Shown here one piece after another: positions 17,406-27,378 of a stretch of 64,000 nucleotides of DNA (position 1 is the stretch's first letter; each line of letters starts with the position of its first letter). Both the position numbers and the translations under genes were made by a program. Origin of the DNA: Psychromonas marina (GTDB lineage Bacteria; Pseudomonadota; Gammaproteobacteria; Enterobacterales; Psychromonadaceae); the NCBI RefSeq assembly GCF_030161115.1, contig NZ_BSPQ01000009.1, forward strand, positions 49,965 to 113,964. Reading direction: 5' to 3'. The notes below the pieces were generated by a model that saw nothing but the letters and a program-made list of their open reading frames with translations, had not been told where the DNA came from and ran no database searches.

Positions 17406-17579
17406 ATGTCAGTATTTAATAATACTGTTGATGGTATCGACTTAATTTTATCATTTGCACTAATGTCTGACCCTTGGCTTTTCTTGGTATTTTTGAATAT
17501 TGGTTTTACGATGGCTACGAGTCATGCGGAAGAAGAATCTGGTAATGGATGGTTAGGTGGTGGAGAGATGAAATGCTAG
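17406..17579 (+). CDS. Small membrane protein, hypothetical
   Basis: A 57-residue ORF from ATG 17406; a GTG at 17385 in the same frame is the alternative. The translation has one hydrophobic segment (IDLILSFALMSDPWLFLVFL) and a glycine-rich end (NGWLGGGEMKC). A perfect inverted repeat that may be its terminator follows five bases after the stop. I recognise no family. The neighbouring terminator and hydrophobic segment favour a real gene, but the case is weak. Confidence 0.4.
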   Translation: MSVFNNTVDGIDLILSFALMSDPWLFLVFLNIGFTMATSHAEEESGNGWLGGGEMKC

Positions 17580-17583
17580 CCAT

Positions 17584-17635
17584 AATCTGCACTTGAATTA
17601 TGAGGAGGGCAATATAGCCAAAGTGCAGATATTTT
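17584..17635 (+). terminator. Possible terminator of small ORF
   Basis: ATCTGCACTT (17585-17594) pairs perfectly with AAGTGCAGAT (17621-17630), followed by ATTTTCT. The 26-base loop is long for a terminator. Confidence 0.45.
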
Positions 17636-17714
17636 CTACTTTAATGTGGTTGTCGATAGCGAATTGATCACCGGCCAAATCATTTGCCACCTATTTATTA
17701 ATTCGTAAATTTTT

Positions 17715-19250
17715 TTACAGGTATTTTTCGATAGGAAGTAGTTGTAAAAAATGCGACTTTATTCGCTCCCATTGGCCTGTTTCTGGCTCACTTTCCCAGC
17801 TTTTTTCACCCGAATACCAACGCACTTGATCTTCATGTAAGCTTAAACGCCAACTATTATCTTCATTTATAGCCTCTTCCATTGCTTCAACTAAATGCTG
17901 TGCAATTTCTTGGTTTTCAATCACTAACACAGACTCAGTATTAAGGTAGGTTGAACGTAAGTTGAAGTTAAAAGAGCCGATCGTTGCTATTTTTCTATCG
18001 TAAACTGCTGATTTTGCATGCAAGCCATAACTTGCTGTTGGGGCACATTTGGACGGGTCTCGCGTTGATTTTTCACACAAAATTGTTTCTGGTTTTAATT
18101 CAAATAATTGTACGCCGTTTTCAAGCATATCGTGGCGGCGGCCTGCATAACCAGAGTGATTCGGGAGTAGATCATTAGAGGCCATTGAATTGGTTAATGC
18201 TTTTATTTGTACGCCCTTATCGGTTAATTTCTGTAAGGCTGTAAGCTGTCGGTCGTCGAAAATCAGATAAGCTGATTCAAGTAATATCTCCTGTTTTGCC
18301 TGTTGAGCCAACTCAGATAATAATCTTGCCGTTGCTTTTGGCTCATTGGTTTCGTTAGCATCTTCGGGTACTGGTCGGTCAGAGACAAAATAGGCGTGTC
18401 CCCATGACAGTTCACCCATCAAGTCGTTTAATAATTGATTGGCTATTTTACTTCCCTCTGGCAAATCGGGGTAGTGTTGATAATGCGGAGGCTTGATATT
18501 TTCTAATGTTGCCAGATCAATAGAGGTTGTATCACTTAGTAAGTTAACAGGGTAAGACCAGGTACTGTTCCAGTACTCGCTAAAGCTCGCTTGAATTTCT
18601 GCGACTACTGGGCCTGCGACTAGCACATCACGGTCGCGAAAGTTTATCTCATCTGAAAGGTCAAAATACTCATCACCAATATTACGCCCTCCGACTACCG
18701 ACATCGCACCGTCGACGGTAAAGGACTTATTATGCATACGGCGATTTAAACGCGAAAAATCACTTCCCATATTTAACCATCTCATCAAACCACTTCGCGT
18801 TGGTACTGGGTTAAATAAGCGGATCTCAATGTTGGGGTGATTGTCAAAAGAGACAAGCAGATCATCACGTTCGTTAAGATTAAAATCATCGAGCATGACA
18901 CGCACTCTCACGCCACGGTTCGCAGCCACCAGCAAACGGCTTGCTAGGTAGAGGCCTGATGTATCATTGTTCCAAATATAATATTGGATATCGATACTGT
19001 GTTTAGCGGTCTCTACCAATGCTAATCGTTGAGAGAGGGCATCCCAACCAGATTCTTGCAATAAATATGCACTCATTTTAGCTGAATGCTCAGGCCGATA
19101 AGTGTCAATTAATTCAGATAATGTGCTATTTGGCTGGCTTATTACAGGATCAGTAACATGCGTTACCTTTTCTGGTAGTGATGTACACCCAGTCAGAATA
19201 GTGGTTAAAAGCAGAATGAAACTAATACGTTGTTGCATAGGCATTTTCAT
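17715..19250 (-). CDS. Phospholipase D family lipoprotein, ClsC (YmdC)-like
   Basis: A 511-residue protein with a lipoprotein signal: a hydrophobic run to LTGC, with lipid-bearing C22. It has two HKD catalytic motifs: MHNKSFTVDGAMSVVGGRN (H173, K175, D180) and LHAKSAVYDRKIATIGSFN (H411, K413, D418). This layout and length match ClsC/YmdC cardiolipin synthases, which transfer a phosphatidyl group between phosphatidylglycerol and phosphatidylethanolamine; E. coli ClsC is 473 residues. The lipobox puts it in the cell envelope. AAGGAAA precedes ATG 19250. No ymdB-like partner is nearby. A periplasmic phospholipase D with another substrate remains possible. Confidence 0.88.
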   Translation of the reverse strand: MKMPMQQRISFILLLTTILTGCTSLPEKVTHVTDPVISQPNSTLSELIDTYRPEHSAKMSAYLLQESGWDALSQRLALVETAKHSIDIQYYIWNNDTSGLYLASRLLVAANRGVRVRVMLDDFNLNERDDLLVSFDNHPNIEIRLFNPVPTRSGLMRWLNMGSDFSRLNRRMHNKSFTVDGAMSVVGGRNIGDEYFDLSDEINFRDRDVLVAGPVVAEIQASFSEYWNSTWSYPVNLLSDTTSIDLATLENIKPPHYQHYPDLPEGSKIANQLLNDLMGELSWGHAYFVSDRPVPEDANETNEPKATARLLSELAQQAKQEILLESAYLIFDDRQLTALQKLTDKGVQIKALTNSMASNDLLPNHSGYAGRRHDMLENGVQLFELKPETILCEKSTRDPSKCAPTASYGLHAKSAVYDRKIATIGSFNFNLRSTYLNTESVLVIENQEIAQHLVEAMEEAINEDNSWRLSLHEDQVRWYSGEKSWESEPETGQWERIKSHFLQLLPIEKYL

Positions 19251-20036
19251 ATTTCCTTGTTTACTGTGAATGACTTATTCCATGTTGCAGTCGAGAGAGA
19301 AGGCCTATCAATTGCCTGTTTAAAAGTTGAGCCAAATGTGGAGCAGGGAGATGATAAATTTTCTTTGCGCTTTCAGCAAGCAAGTTCGGTAAATGACAAT
19401 ATTTGTGCTTTGCATACTTGATCACGTGGTTGGGTCTTTTATTTTTAATTACAAGTTCTCATAAGCTGTATTGATTTTGTAAAAAAAGTCCCGCAGTTAA
19501 TTAACGCTTTAAAATAAAGGTTTAATGCAGGGGACTCTAATTTCATGTCGTTTTTATTAAAACCGTAAGGCATTGCTCTACATTTTTTGTTTTCTATCAC
19601 ATCAAACATAATTGAGATTAGTCGCCGTTTACGTGGTTGAAGATCGCTTTGCAGTTTAGGTTATTTTTTACTTAATTTACGCTCGAGAAAGTAACTTAAA
19701 ATCAGCGTTATTTAGATTATCTATTCTTATACCCTCTGTTGTGTTGAATGGCACCATGCTTCAAAGTTTTAATTCATATTTTTGTTTAATGATCATTTTT
19801 TAGGTCGATACTATCCACATTGTATTCTGATGGTGCAGAATTAGTTATATCAGGTGTTTAGGATAAAAATGTTAGTAGAAACGAGCGATGGTTAATTCAG
19901 AATGTATAATGCCATGTACATCATTAATTGATGACTTAATAAAAATGGATCTTAAATTTAGTTTTACATTATCTACCTATGCAAAACTACAGTAAAAGCG
20001 ACAATAGTCGTCTAAAAACACGGAGTGTTATACATA
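19251..20036. other. Intergenic stretch without a supported gene
   Basis: This is nearly 800 AT-rich bases between divergent genes. A 63-codon frame starting inside the phospholipase D gene crosses into it but has no family resemblance. I see no strong hairpins. Promoters for both neighbours must lie here. Confidence 0.4.
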
Positions 20037-23036
20037 ATGAAACAATGGTTGTTATTGATTTTTGTCGCCTTTGGCGTTACAGCTTGTGGCGGGTCAGATA
20101 GTACGGGTACAAATGAACCTGATGGAAATAGCGGTGAATTAACCCCACCAACGGATGAGAATACTCCTGCGCTACCAGCGCCAGAGATTGAGTTAAGTGA
20201 TACTTATGAGGCATGGACCGATGAGTTGATTACGATTAATGCCAAGGTAAAAGTACATGCGGTTGGCAACACTGAATTCGAATGGGCTCAGCTAACGGGA
20301 ACTGAGGTTAAACTCATCAATGCGACGATTAACTCTGTCCAAGTTGATGCGACAGAGCTAAGCGACACACAAGATATTCGCTTATCACTGAGTGTCACAG
20401 ATAGCAGTAATCAAACTAGCACAGATTTCATCAGTCTCAAGCTAAACGATAAAGTTAGTACTGCCTTAAAAAGCGGTGATGCGAGCTTAGCCACTGGATT
20501 TGATTCAAAAATTATCAAGCGCGCTATAGAGCACATTAAACAGTATCGCCTCGATGGTGAGTCACTACTCAATACCATCCACCAAAATGATGCCATCGTC
20601 TATGATCAAGGGAAAAATTCACAATTTATATCTCTTGCAAGTGCTGAGCATGCTTATCCAAAAACGAAAGCATTTGCAATTGTAACCGGTAATCAAGGGC
20701 TGACCTTTGCAGCAACCAGTGATATCGAAAACCAGCGTAATGCCGCCTTTGGTACTGATATTATTTCTAGTCTACAGCAGGGTAATAACTCAGGTTTTGA
20801 AACGACGTTTAAGCGTGTTCTAGGTTGGCTTTTAGCACAAACTCAAGAGCAAATAGATGAAGACAATAAACAAGTACGTTTATTTTTGATAGATGGTAGC
20901 GCGTTAGATCGAATAACAAGCTGGATCAGTACTCAATACCCTAATTGGGAAGTGGTTAACTGCAATGATGAGGCCATGTTAAGTAACTGTTTAAGTGAAG
21001 CTGATTTAGTGATTACAGGGTCTGCCGAGTTATTTTCCATAGCAACCGTTGCCCCGTTAATAGAGCAATTACAAAGGGCTAAACAGCCACTACTCTATTT
21101 GCACCCTCACTCTTGGAATAGCGTTCCATTAACTCAAACAGTATTAAACCCAATGGGCTTTTCTATGCAAGGCCGAGGTGGTCCGGGTAACTTCTTTTCA
21201 CAGGATAAGGCTGATTGGGTATCGGCAGAAGAAATGCTTGAGCATTTTACCTCATTAGAAGAGGAGCAGCTTTGGTTAACATTATTGGACACTCAAAATA
21301 TTGATTTTAATTTGGCTAACTGTGCTGATACTTGCGATGATGTTTTTTCTCAATCTTATCAAAATGCAGTAAAAATTATGCGTCAAAAGATTCAGGCATT
21401 TGATAGCAGTAAACAAGATCTGTTTTCGCTAAATGATCACCAGTTATACAAATTACTGATCATCCTTGGCGACAATTACCGTCAAACTATTCAGTATCCA
21501 ATGGATGTTTCTAGCACCGATCCCCTTAGTTACCTGAAAGCCTATTTTTCTGATCACATGGTTTATCACTATCGAGATATTAATGCGACACCGAAGGATC
21601 TCGGTAACTTTAGTCGTACCGATTTTAGTCATATCACTGCTGTTAATCACAGTGTGAGGCTGTCGAGTAAAAAAGGATTTCGCTCTGCGGGCGTTTATGC
21701 GCTACCGGGGCAAACCTTAACAGTAACTCGAACAGATAACAGTGATGTGCGTATGTGGGTATTTATTAATACTCAACGCGCGGGTTCGACGCACGAATTT
21801 GATAGCAATAGTTACAATAGACCAAAATATCTGCAATCGACCCACATTGAAATTGTTGCTGGCGAAACGATCAAATTCACTAGCCCTTATGGTGGTCCGG
21901 TACAGGTGAAGTTTGATCAAACAGATTTACCAACAACCTTAGCATTTGAAAATGTCGGGCTTCATCCTTATTGGCGTAAGGGCAAAAATGGGGAACAGTT
22001 TTTAATGGATCTCGCCGCTAATCAATATGATTGGGCTGAGTTAGCAACTGATCATTTTGAAGTGCATTCAAGCCTTGTAAAAATGCAAAAGACCATGAGT
22101 GCTGAGCCGTTATGGGATACGCCTGAAAAAATGGAAACGGCGATCATGACGCAAGTTCACAACTATCCGCATCTATTAGCCGGTTTTAAAGGGCCATTCA
22201 TTGATGAAGTCGCTGAAATACATGATTTTGCTAATAGCCAAGGTTGGGTAATTGAAGAACTTGATACGGTTAAGCATATGAATGCAGATCAAGCTTCCTG
22301 TGGTTATGGTTGCTCGGGCAATCCATATGACGCTTACTGGGAGTTTAATCCAACAGGGCATGGGGATATTCATGAGCTAGGTCATGGGCTTGAAAAAGGT
22401 CGTTTACGATTCGATGGTCATGAAGGGCATTCATCCACTAATCCATACTCTTATTATACTAAGTCGCGTGCTTATACTGAGCAGGGCAAACTGCCATCCT
22501 GCCAAGATCTTAACATTGATGATGAGTTTGCCATATTACAAGCCAGTGTTAACCAAGGTGATGCTTTTGCATATATGCAAGCGGCTCAATTGACTAGCTG
22601 GTCAAGCGGCATGGCGACAATGCTGCAAATGCTAGTGGCCTCGCAACACTATGATGCACTCGAAAATGGTTGGCATTTGTTAGCAAGAGTACATATTTTA
22701 TTACGAGAGTTTGAAAGAGCCACAAAATCAGATGAAATTTGGGTACAAAAGAAAGATTCTCTAGGCTTTAGTACCTTTAGTGTTGATGAAGCTAAGTCTC
22801 TGTCAAATAATGATTTTTTGATGGTGGCAATGAGTTATTCCAGCAAACTGGACTATCGAGATGTGTATCAAATGTGGGGACTTGCAACGACAGCGGCAGC
22901 TAAAGAGCAAGTAGCACTATTTAATTTACCAATGATAGCCAAGCAAGTGTATGTTTATGAACCGGGTGATTATTGCTTTAGTTTAGACCTACAAGCGGTA
23001 GCCGTTGATGGTAATCAGGAATGGCCCCTTAAATAA
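20037..23036 (+). CDS. M60-like (ImpA/SslE-type) zinc metalloprotease lipoprotein
   Basis: A 999-residue secreted lipoprotein. The signal MKQWLLLIFVAFGVTACGGS ends in a lipobox (TAC) and is followed by a linker rich in Ser, Gly, Glu, Pro and Thr. An Ig/PKD-like domain seems to occupy about residues 45-140. The C-terminal M60-like domain has HELGH at 779-783 with E796 further on, the HEXXH...E pattern of the M60/enhancin superfamily. LHPYWRKGKNGEQFLMDLA and the preceding glycine-rich region resemble ImpA-type metalloproteases; SslE/AcfD is the larger relative. Such enzymes cut mucin-type O-glycoproteins. ATG 20037 was preferred over GTG 20025 because it begins the signal peptide, with GGAG upstream. 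A terminator follows. The family is often exported by type II secretion. Confidence 0.82.
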   Translation: MKQWLLLIFVAFGVTACGGSDSTGTNEPDGNSGELTPPTDENTPALPAPEIELSDTYEAWTDELITINAKVKVHAVGNTEFEWAQLTGTEVKLINATINSVQVDATELSDTQDIRLSLSVTDSSNQTSTDFISLKLNDKVSTALKSGDASLATGFDSKIIKRAIEHIKQYRLDGESLLNTIHQNDAIVYDQGKNSQFISLASAEHAYPKTKAFAIVTGNQGLTFAATSDIENQRNAAFGTDIISSLQQGNNSGFETTFKRVLGWLLAQTQEQIDEDNKQVRLFLIDGSALDRITSWISTQYPNWEVVNCNDEAMLSNCLSEADLVITGSAELFSIATVAPLIEQLQRAKQPLLYLHPHSWNSVPLTQTVLNPMGFSMQGRGGPGNFFSQDKADWVSAEEMLEHFTSLEEEQLWLTLLDTQNIDFNLANCADTCDDVFSQSYQNAVKIMRQKIQAFDSSKQDLFSLNDHQLYKLLIILGDNYRQTIQYPMDVSSTDPLSYLKAYFSDHMVYHYRDINATPKDLGNFSRTDFSHITAVNHSVRLSSKKGFRSAGVYALPGQTLTVTRTDNSDVRMWVFINTQRAGSTHEFDSNSYNRPKYLQSTHIEIVAGETIKFTSPYGGPVQVKFDQTDLPTTLAFENVGLHPYWRKGKNGEQFLMDLAANQYDWAELATDHFEVHSSLVKMQKTMSAEPLWDTPEKMETAIMTQVHNYPHLLAGFKGPFIDEVAEIHDFANSQGWVIEELDTVKHMNADQASCGYGCSGNPYDAYWEFNPTGHGDIHELGHGLEKGRLRFDGHEGHSSTNPYSYYTKSRAYTEQGKLPSCQDLNIDDEFAILQASVNQGDAFAYMQAAQLTSWSSGMATMLQMLVASQHYDALENGWHLLARVHILLREFERATKSDEIWVQKKDSLGFSTFSVDEAKSLSNNDFLMVAMSYSSKLDYRDVYQMWGLATTAAAKEQVALFNLPMIAKQVYVYEPGDYCFSLDLQAVAVDGNQEWPLK

Positions 23037-23090
23037 TAATGGGGTTATAACTGGATCAGGCCTTAAATTACAAGTTCTAAATTGATTTAT

Positions 23091-23117
23091 TAAGTCGCTA
23101 TCGGCATTAGCGACTTA
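23091..23117 (+). terminator. Terminator after metalloprotease gene
   Basis: TAAGTCGCTA (23091-23100) pairs perfectly with TAGCGACTTA (23108-23117) around a 7-base loop. The T-run downstream is poor. Confidence 0.6.
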
Positions 23118-23574
23118 GCTTTCTAGCTTGGTTTCGGGCAGGTCGCCTTATAACTTTTATGACGATACTATTTAGTTTTCACTCTCTTGCTCACTGGCAC
23201 TATGTTCTTTCGACACTAAATTCTGCTTCTTTAAAGCTAAACTTTTCAATACAGAAGATCTTCGAACATTCCAACAATGAACACTCACCCAACAGTTTTG
23301 TTCTACAAGTAGAGTCACCGGACTAATGATTTCAGAGTCAGCCCTTGGATTTACTACTTGTATCAATAATTAAAATAATGCACATATAAATGAACTGATT
23401 TTACATTCTCACCGTATAAGTTAAGTATCTATTATTTATGTGAATTAGTGTTGAAAACTACGCATAACATCAGTACGCTTTTTGAGGCAAATAATGAAAA
23501 TGAATTAATAGAAAATTAACTAAATCAGCAATCAATTTTAGCAAATAATCTTAGTAGGGCAGATAAATAACATT
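23118..23574. other. Intergenic stretch without a supported gene
   Basis: A minus-strand frame of 64 codons starting with TTG (23172-23366) is present but has no ribosome binding site and no recognisable motif. I see nothing else here. Confidence 0.4.
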
Positions 23575-25050
23575 ATGGTAAATTCACAAAAAAGTAAAAA
23601 AATCGCAATTATAGGTGGTGGCATAGCAGGGGCTTCTGTTGCTTTATACTTAAGTGAAATAGGACTTGAAGTCAGCTTGTTTGAAAAAGGAACAAGCTTA
23701 GTCAATGGTCCTCCTATCTGTCATTTGCATGCTGGTGGTAACTTATATCGTGAAATATCCGATAGCCAATGTATCACTTTACTCAAAGAGTCTATTGAAA
23801 CGCTGCGTTTATTTCCTGACTCTATTGATTACCGTCCGACAGTCATTGCTGTACCTAAAAGAGACAGTGGGGATGCGCTTGCATTATTACCTCGCTTAAA
23901 AATGCTAACACATGAATATGAACAACTCATTCAGCAAGATGCTAATAATGAAGTGCTGGGTGCAGCGCAAGATTATTATCGTTTATTTGAATTAGAAGAG
24001 ATGCAAAAGTTGGCAGAGCGCGATGAAGTTGCAGTACCTAGTACATCAGAGGAGTGGATGATTCCAATTGCTAAGCATGTTGATTTATCCACCCTTAAAT
24101 TTCCACTAGTGCTTGTACAAGAATTTGGTTGGAATGTATTCCGATTGGGCGCGAGTGCCGTACTATCGCTAGAAAAGAACCCCAAAAGCAAAATCCTGCT
24201 GAAGACTAAAGTTAATCAGCTAACGCACACAGAAGATAAAGGGTGGAAAGTGTTTTTTGAGCAAAACCAACAAGAATCCGTTGAATATTTTGATTACATC
24301 ATTAATGCTGCTGGTTTTAAAAGCGGTGAAATAGACGACGCAGCAGGTTTTCACAAGCAACGAATTGTCGAGTTCAAGGCTGCTTATGTAACGCAATGGG
24401 AAGGAACTGGTAGTTTTTGGCCTGAAGTTATTTTTCACGGTGAGCGTGGTACACCTCATGGGATGGCACAGTTTACCCCTTATCCAGACAACGTAATACA
24501 ATTGCACGGTATGACTGAAAATATCACCTTATTTGATGAAGGAACTATTGCTAATGATAAAAACAGTGCGCAACCTAAGCTAGGCAAGTCCTTTTTAGAT
24601 AAAATTTATAAAGGCTGGTCTTTGGATGAAGTTAAACTTCGCACCGAGCGAGCTATTGATCATATGGCGGAGTTTATACCTAGTTTCTCGAGTGCAAGGG
24701 TAACGGATGTTCCATTATTTGGCGCGCAGCAAATACCTGGCGATGATGCAAACCTTCGCGCTGCGGGTGTTTCATTTGAAGACAATAACTATGCACGTTG
24801 TGAAATAGTTAAAGCCTCTTCAGTCTTAACCTGCGCTGATGAAATAACAAAACAGTTAATTACATTAGGCTATGTTAATAAATCAGTTCAAGGTTGCAGA
24901 GAATTTGCAATTACTAACTCTATCAGTGATGAGGCAATTACCCAACGTGCTTTAACCTATACCAAACAACGTGGGTATCCAAGCGGATTAGCTTATCGAA
25001 ATATTAAACAAAATTTTGATAAGAAAGAGTCACAAGTGTGTTTTGCTTAA
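23575..25050 (+). CDS. FAD-dependent oxidoreductase (DAO-like), substrate unknown
   Basis: A 491-residue flavoprotein. The N-terminal dinucleotide-binding motif IAIIGGGIAGASVALYLSE (10-28) and a following acid (LFEKG) are typical of the D-amino-acid oxidase/DadA superfamily. The YIINAAGFKSGEI segment at about 240-253 is the second FAD-contact motif. The middle resembles no named enzyme I can place; PPICHLHAGGNLYREIS is unusual. The C-terminal quarter has several cysteines. It is cytosolic as far as can be seen. The next gene on the same strand, 689 bases away, is an opine dehydrogenase, so an opine or amine oxidase role is conceivable but unproven. Confidence 0.75.
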   Translation: MVNSQKSKKIAIIGGGIAGASVALYLSEIGLEVSLFEKGTSLVNGPPICHLHAGGNLYREISDSQCITLLKESIETLRLFPDSIDYRPTVIAVPKRDSGDALALLPRLKMLTHEYEQLIQQDANNEVLGAAQDYYRLFELEEMQKLAERDEVAVPSTSEEWMIPIAKHVDLSTLKFPLVLVQEFGWNVFRLGASAVLSLEKNPKSKILLKTKVNQLTHTEDKGWKVFFEQNQQESVEYFDYIINAAGFKSGEIDDAAGFHKQRIVEFKAAYVTQWEGTGSFWPEVIFHGERGTPHGMAQFTPYPDNVIQLHGMTENITLFDEGTIANDKNSAQPKLGKSFLDKIYKGWSLDEVKLRTERAIDHMAEFIPSFSSARVTDVPLFGAQQIPGDDANLRAAGVSFEDNNYARCEIVKASSVLTCADEITKQLITLGYVNKSVQGCREFAITNSISDEAITQRALTYTKQRGYPSGLAYRNIKQNFDKKESQVCFA

Positions 25051-25739
25051 TGAAACTAATAAAGCATTACTTTTCTCATGCATATTTTCACTTTGTGAAT
25101 ACAGACCAAACATATAGTCGTGGTAATGTTGTGACTAAGTAATACTGGCAACTAATTAATCGTTTTTATGGTACTTCCTGGCACAAATCGACTGGCGACT
25201 AGGGCGAAGAGGGACTTATGTTTTTTTAACTGTTGTAGATCGTCTCAATTTAACGCATAAACATTTATCTCAAGATGTAATTAGATACCTAAATAAATTG
25301 ATTGAGAGTTTAAAAGTCGTTTTTAGACTCTCCAATATATTAGCCAAGTACAATAATAGAATAAAGTTTGAGTTTTCTAATGAAGAGGATTACCAGAAAT
25401 GGACCATATACTACCGCAAACGTCTATGCTCGGTATTAGCTCACCACTTAACCTGTCTAAGCGACTTAACTGAGACATAATCGACATTTATAATACCCTC
25501 ATGTCTGATTTGATCAAATTGTTGAAATGTCGAACTTACATTACGGTACCTTTCGAGTGACAAAATTTCACTAAAAATGTGGCTACAATGTCTGTGAAGC
25601 AACATTATTGAATTAAACAATGCAGTAAATTTCTAACATGATACCTTCCCCCCTAAAATTGCTTTTTGGCGCCTGTTTAAATTGATAAATGTGGCGTATA
25701 CATAACCCGTACTCAATCAATGTGATACGGAGAAAATAA
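25051..25739. other. Intergenic stretch, no recognised gene
   Basis: A plus-strand frame of 60 codons (25298-25480; MIESLKVVFRLSNILAKYNN, then charged) exists but lacks a ribosome binding site and family resemblance. It may be a gene relic. No strong terminator follows the FAD oxidoreductase gene. The promoter of the opine dehydrogenase gene lies near the right end; GGAG at 25731-25734 is its ribosome binding site. Confidence 0.4.
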
Positions 25740-26813
25740 ATGAATATAACGATATTAGGAGCTGGTGCAGGAGGTTCAGTAACCGCCTTTGATTACGCCT
25801 GTCATGGACACGCTGTCAGGCTTTTTGATTTCCCAGAGTTTCCCGAAAATATTGAGGCGATAGCCAATCAAGGGGGTATCTATGCTGAAGGCGTTATTTC
25901 AGGGTTTGGCCCTGTTGTGTATGCAGGTCATGATATTGATAAAGCACTAAAAGGTGCCGATCTAATTTATGTCGTAGGACCGGCATTTAGCACAATCCCT
26001 TTCGCTGAAGCCTGTATAGGTAAACTAAAGGCAGGACAAACCGTTATTATTAGCCCAGGATCTTGTGCTGGTTCATTGGAATTCAAGCAGGCCGTTGGCT
26101 TGGCGCTTGATGATAATTCCGTACGCTTTGCAGAAACTCACACGTTACAATATGCAGTTCGTTTACTTGAAGCGGGGCGGGTGCACGTATTTCTCAAGTT
26201 GAAAGCGGGTAATCTTCTGGCTGCGCTGCCTAGCCGAGATACTACTGATATATTACAAATGATTGCAGATGTCTATCCGGCAATAGAGCCCGCACACAAT
26301 GTGATCCAGACTAGCCTACAAAATGCTAATCCGATCATTCATCCGGCCGTATCATTGTCTAACGCAGCACGTATTGAAGGCGCAGATAATTTCTTATTCT
26401 ATGAAGAGGGAGTGAGTGATGCAGTTGGACGACTCATTGAGGCTGCCGATCGGGAACGAATTGCTATCGGTGAACGTCTAGGTATTAGCGTTCTCTCGGA
26501 TCCAGAAATTGGTATTCGACAGGGCTATATGCTGGAAAATGACTACGGCTTAGCGTATCGAAAAGCGCCGGGGTTTATAGGCATTCCAGCCCAAGCACAG
26601 CTTGATCATCGCTATATTCATGAGGATGTAGGTTATGGTCTGGTCTTCATGTCTGAACTGGCGAAACAGATCGGTGTAGAAACTCCGACCATTGATGCCA
26701 TTATCCAACTAACATCGGTGCTCATGAACCGAGACTATGCAACCGAAGCGTTACGCACTCCAAAAACACTCGGTATCGCTGGTCTGAGTGTGGAAGAACT
26801 CGGCAATCTTTAA
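25740..26813 (+). CDS. NAD(P)-dependent opine/octopine dehydrogenase family protein
   Basis: A 357-residue enzyme with an N-terminal Rossmann fold (ITILGAGAGGSVTAFDYACHG, trimmed here to its motif GAGAGG at 7-12) and a C-terminal octopine_DH domain. NANPIIHPAVSLSNAARIE carries the conserved His thought to act as catalytic base in this family. Opine dehydrogenases reductively condense an amino acid with a keto acid, or run in reverse. The length matches bacterial members (about 360). A gene for a nicotianamine-like synthase, typical of the opine metallophore systems, is absent, so a metallophore role is unlikely. Confidence 0.82.
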   Translation: MNITILGAGAGGSVTAFDYACHGHAVRLFDFPEFPENIEAIANQGGIYAEGVISGFGPVVYAGHDIDKALKGADLIYVVGPAFSTIPFAEACIGKLKAGQTVIISPGSCAGSLEFKQAVGLALDDNSVRFAETHTLQYAVRLLEAGRVHVFLKLKAGNLLAALPSRDTTDILQMIADVYPAIEPAHNVIQTSLQNANPIIHPAVSLSNAARIEGADNFLFYEEGVSDAVGRLIEAADRERIAIGERLGISVLSDPEIGIRQGYMLENDYGLAYRKAPGFIGIPAQAQLDHRYIHEDVGYGLVFMSELAKQIGVETPTIDAIIQLTSVLMNRDYATEALRTPKTLGIAGLSVEELGNL

Positions 26814-27378
26814 GTTAACTATTACAACAAAAAGAATAATTTGTTAAGCAAGTGATTGTTTTATTTGTGTTTAGATACTTAAATGGGAAGGGAAATGAAA
26901 CCTTAAAATGAGTTTTTTATATCCATTTAAACAGGGCTTATCTGCGACGATGAGTCCTTTAATTAGAACATATTAATCAGCTTTATATTGACTGGTCATC
27001 GCATCATTGGGGGATCATAAAGCTTGAATTTTTAGTGATAATGCTGCGCCATTTAAATGATAGTGGTCAATCAACTTGTCCAAGTCTTTGTATTGGTTTG
27101 TAACATCCCGATAACAACGCTCGGTGTTATGTTGCCATCTATACTTAAACGATTAATAATTTTCATCATCATAAATGTGCCAACTTTATTATGGCGATAG
27201 GTATTACTTTATTTAAAGGTGCTTAAATACAGTTAGTTACTATTTCTTCCTGGGTTTTTAAACTCTCTATTCTTGTCACAAAATCACTTCGCGACTACAA
27301 AATACAGAACTCTCCAGAATAAGAAGGTAAGATACAAGCCATTAACATTTATCTTGACGATCCTTGGTGTAAAAAATA
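26814..27378. other. Intergenic stretch with a decayed gene
   Basis: It contains the DUF4250-like relic listed separately (26973-27171) and, further right, AT-rich DNA without a supported ORF leading to selO. Confidence 0.5.
26973..27171 (-). pseudogene. Decayed DUF4250 paralogue
   Basis: DNA here lines up with the intact DUF4250 gene at 29686-29883 on the same strand. Shared blocks include CTTTATATTGA-TGGT-ATCGC (start), a GATAATGCTGCGCCAT block at about 27038-27053, the TCAACTTGTCCAAG region and the TTCATCATC end. Insertions, substitutions and shifts break the frame, for example GGGGGATC in place of the conserved GTGATAGCC region. It is a duplicate that has lost function. Confidence 0.65.

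Noticed and set aside
23172..23366. A 64-codon minus-strand frame in the gap after the metalloprotease gene
   Set aside because: It starts with TTG, has no ribosome binding site and no recognised motif.
25298..25480. A 60-codon plus-strand frame between the FAD enzyme and the opine dehydrogenase gene
   Set aside because: No ribosome binding site or family resemblance; retained only as a remark in the intergenic entry.
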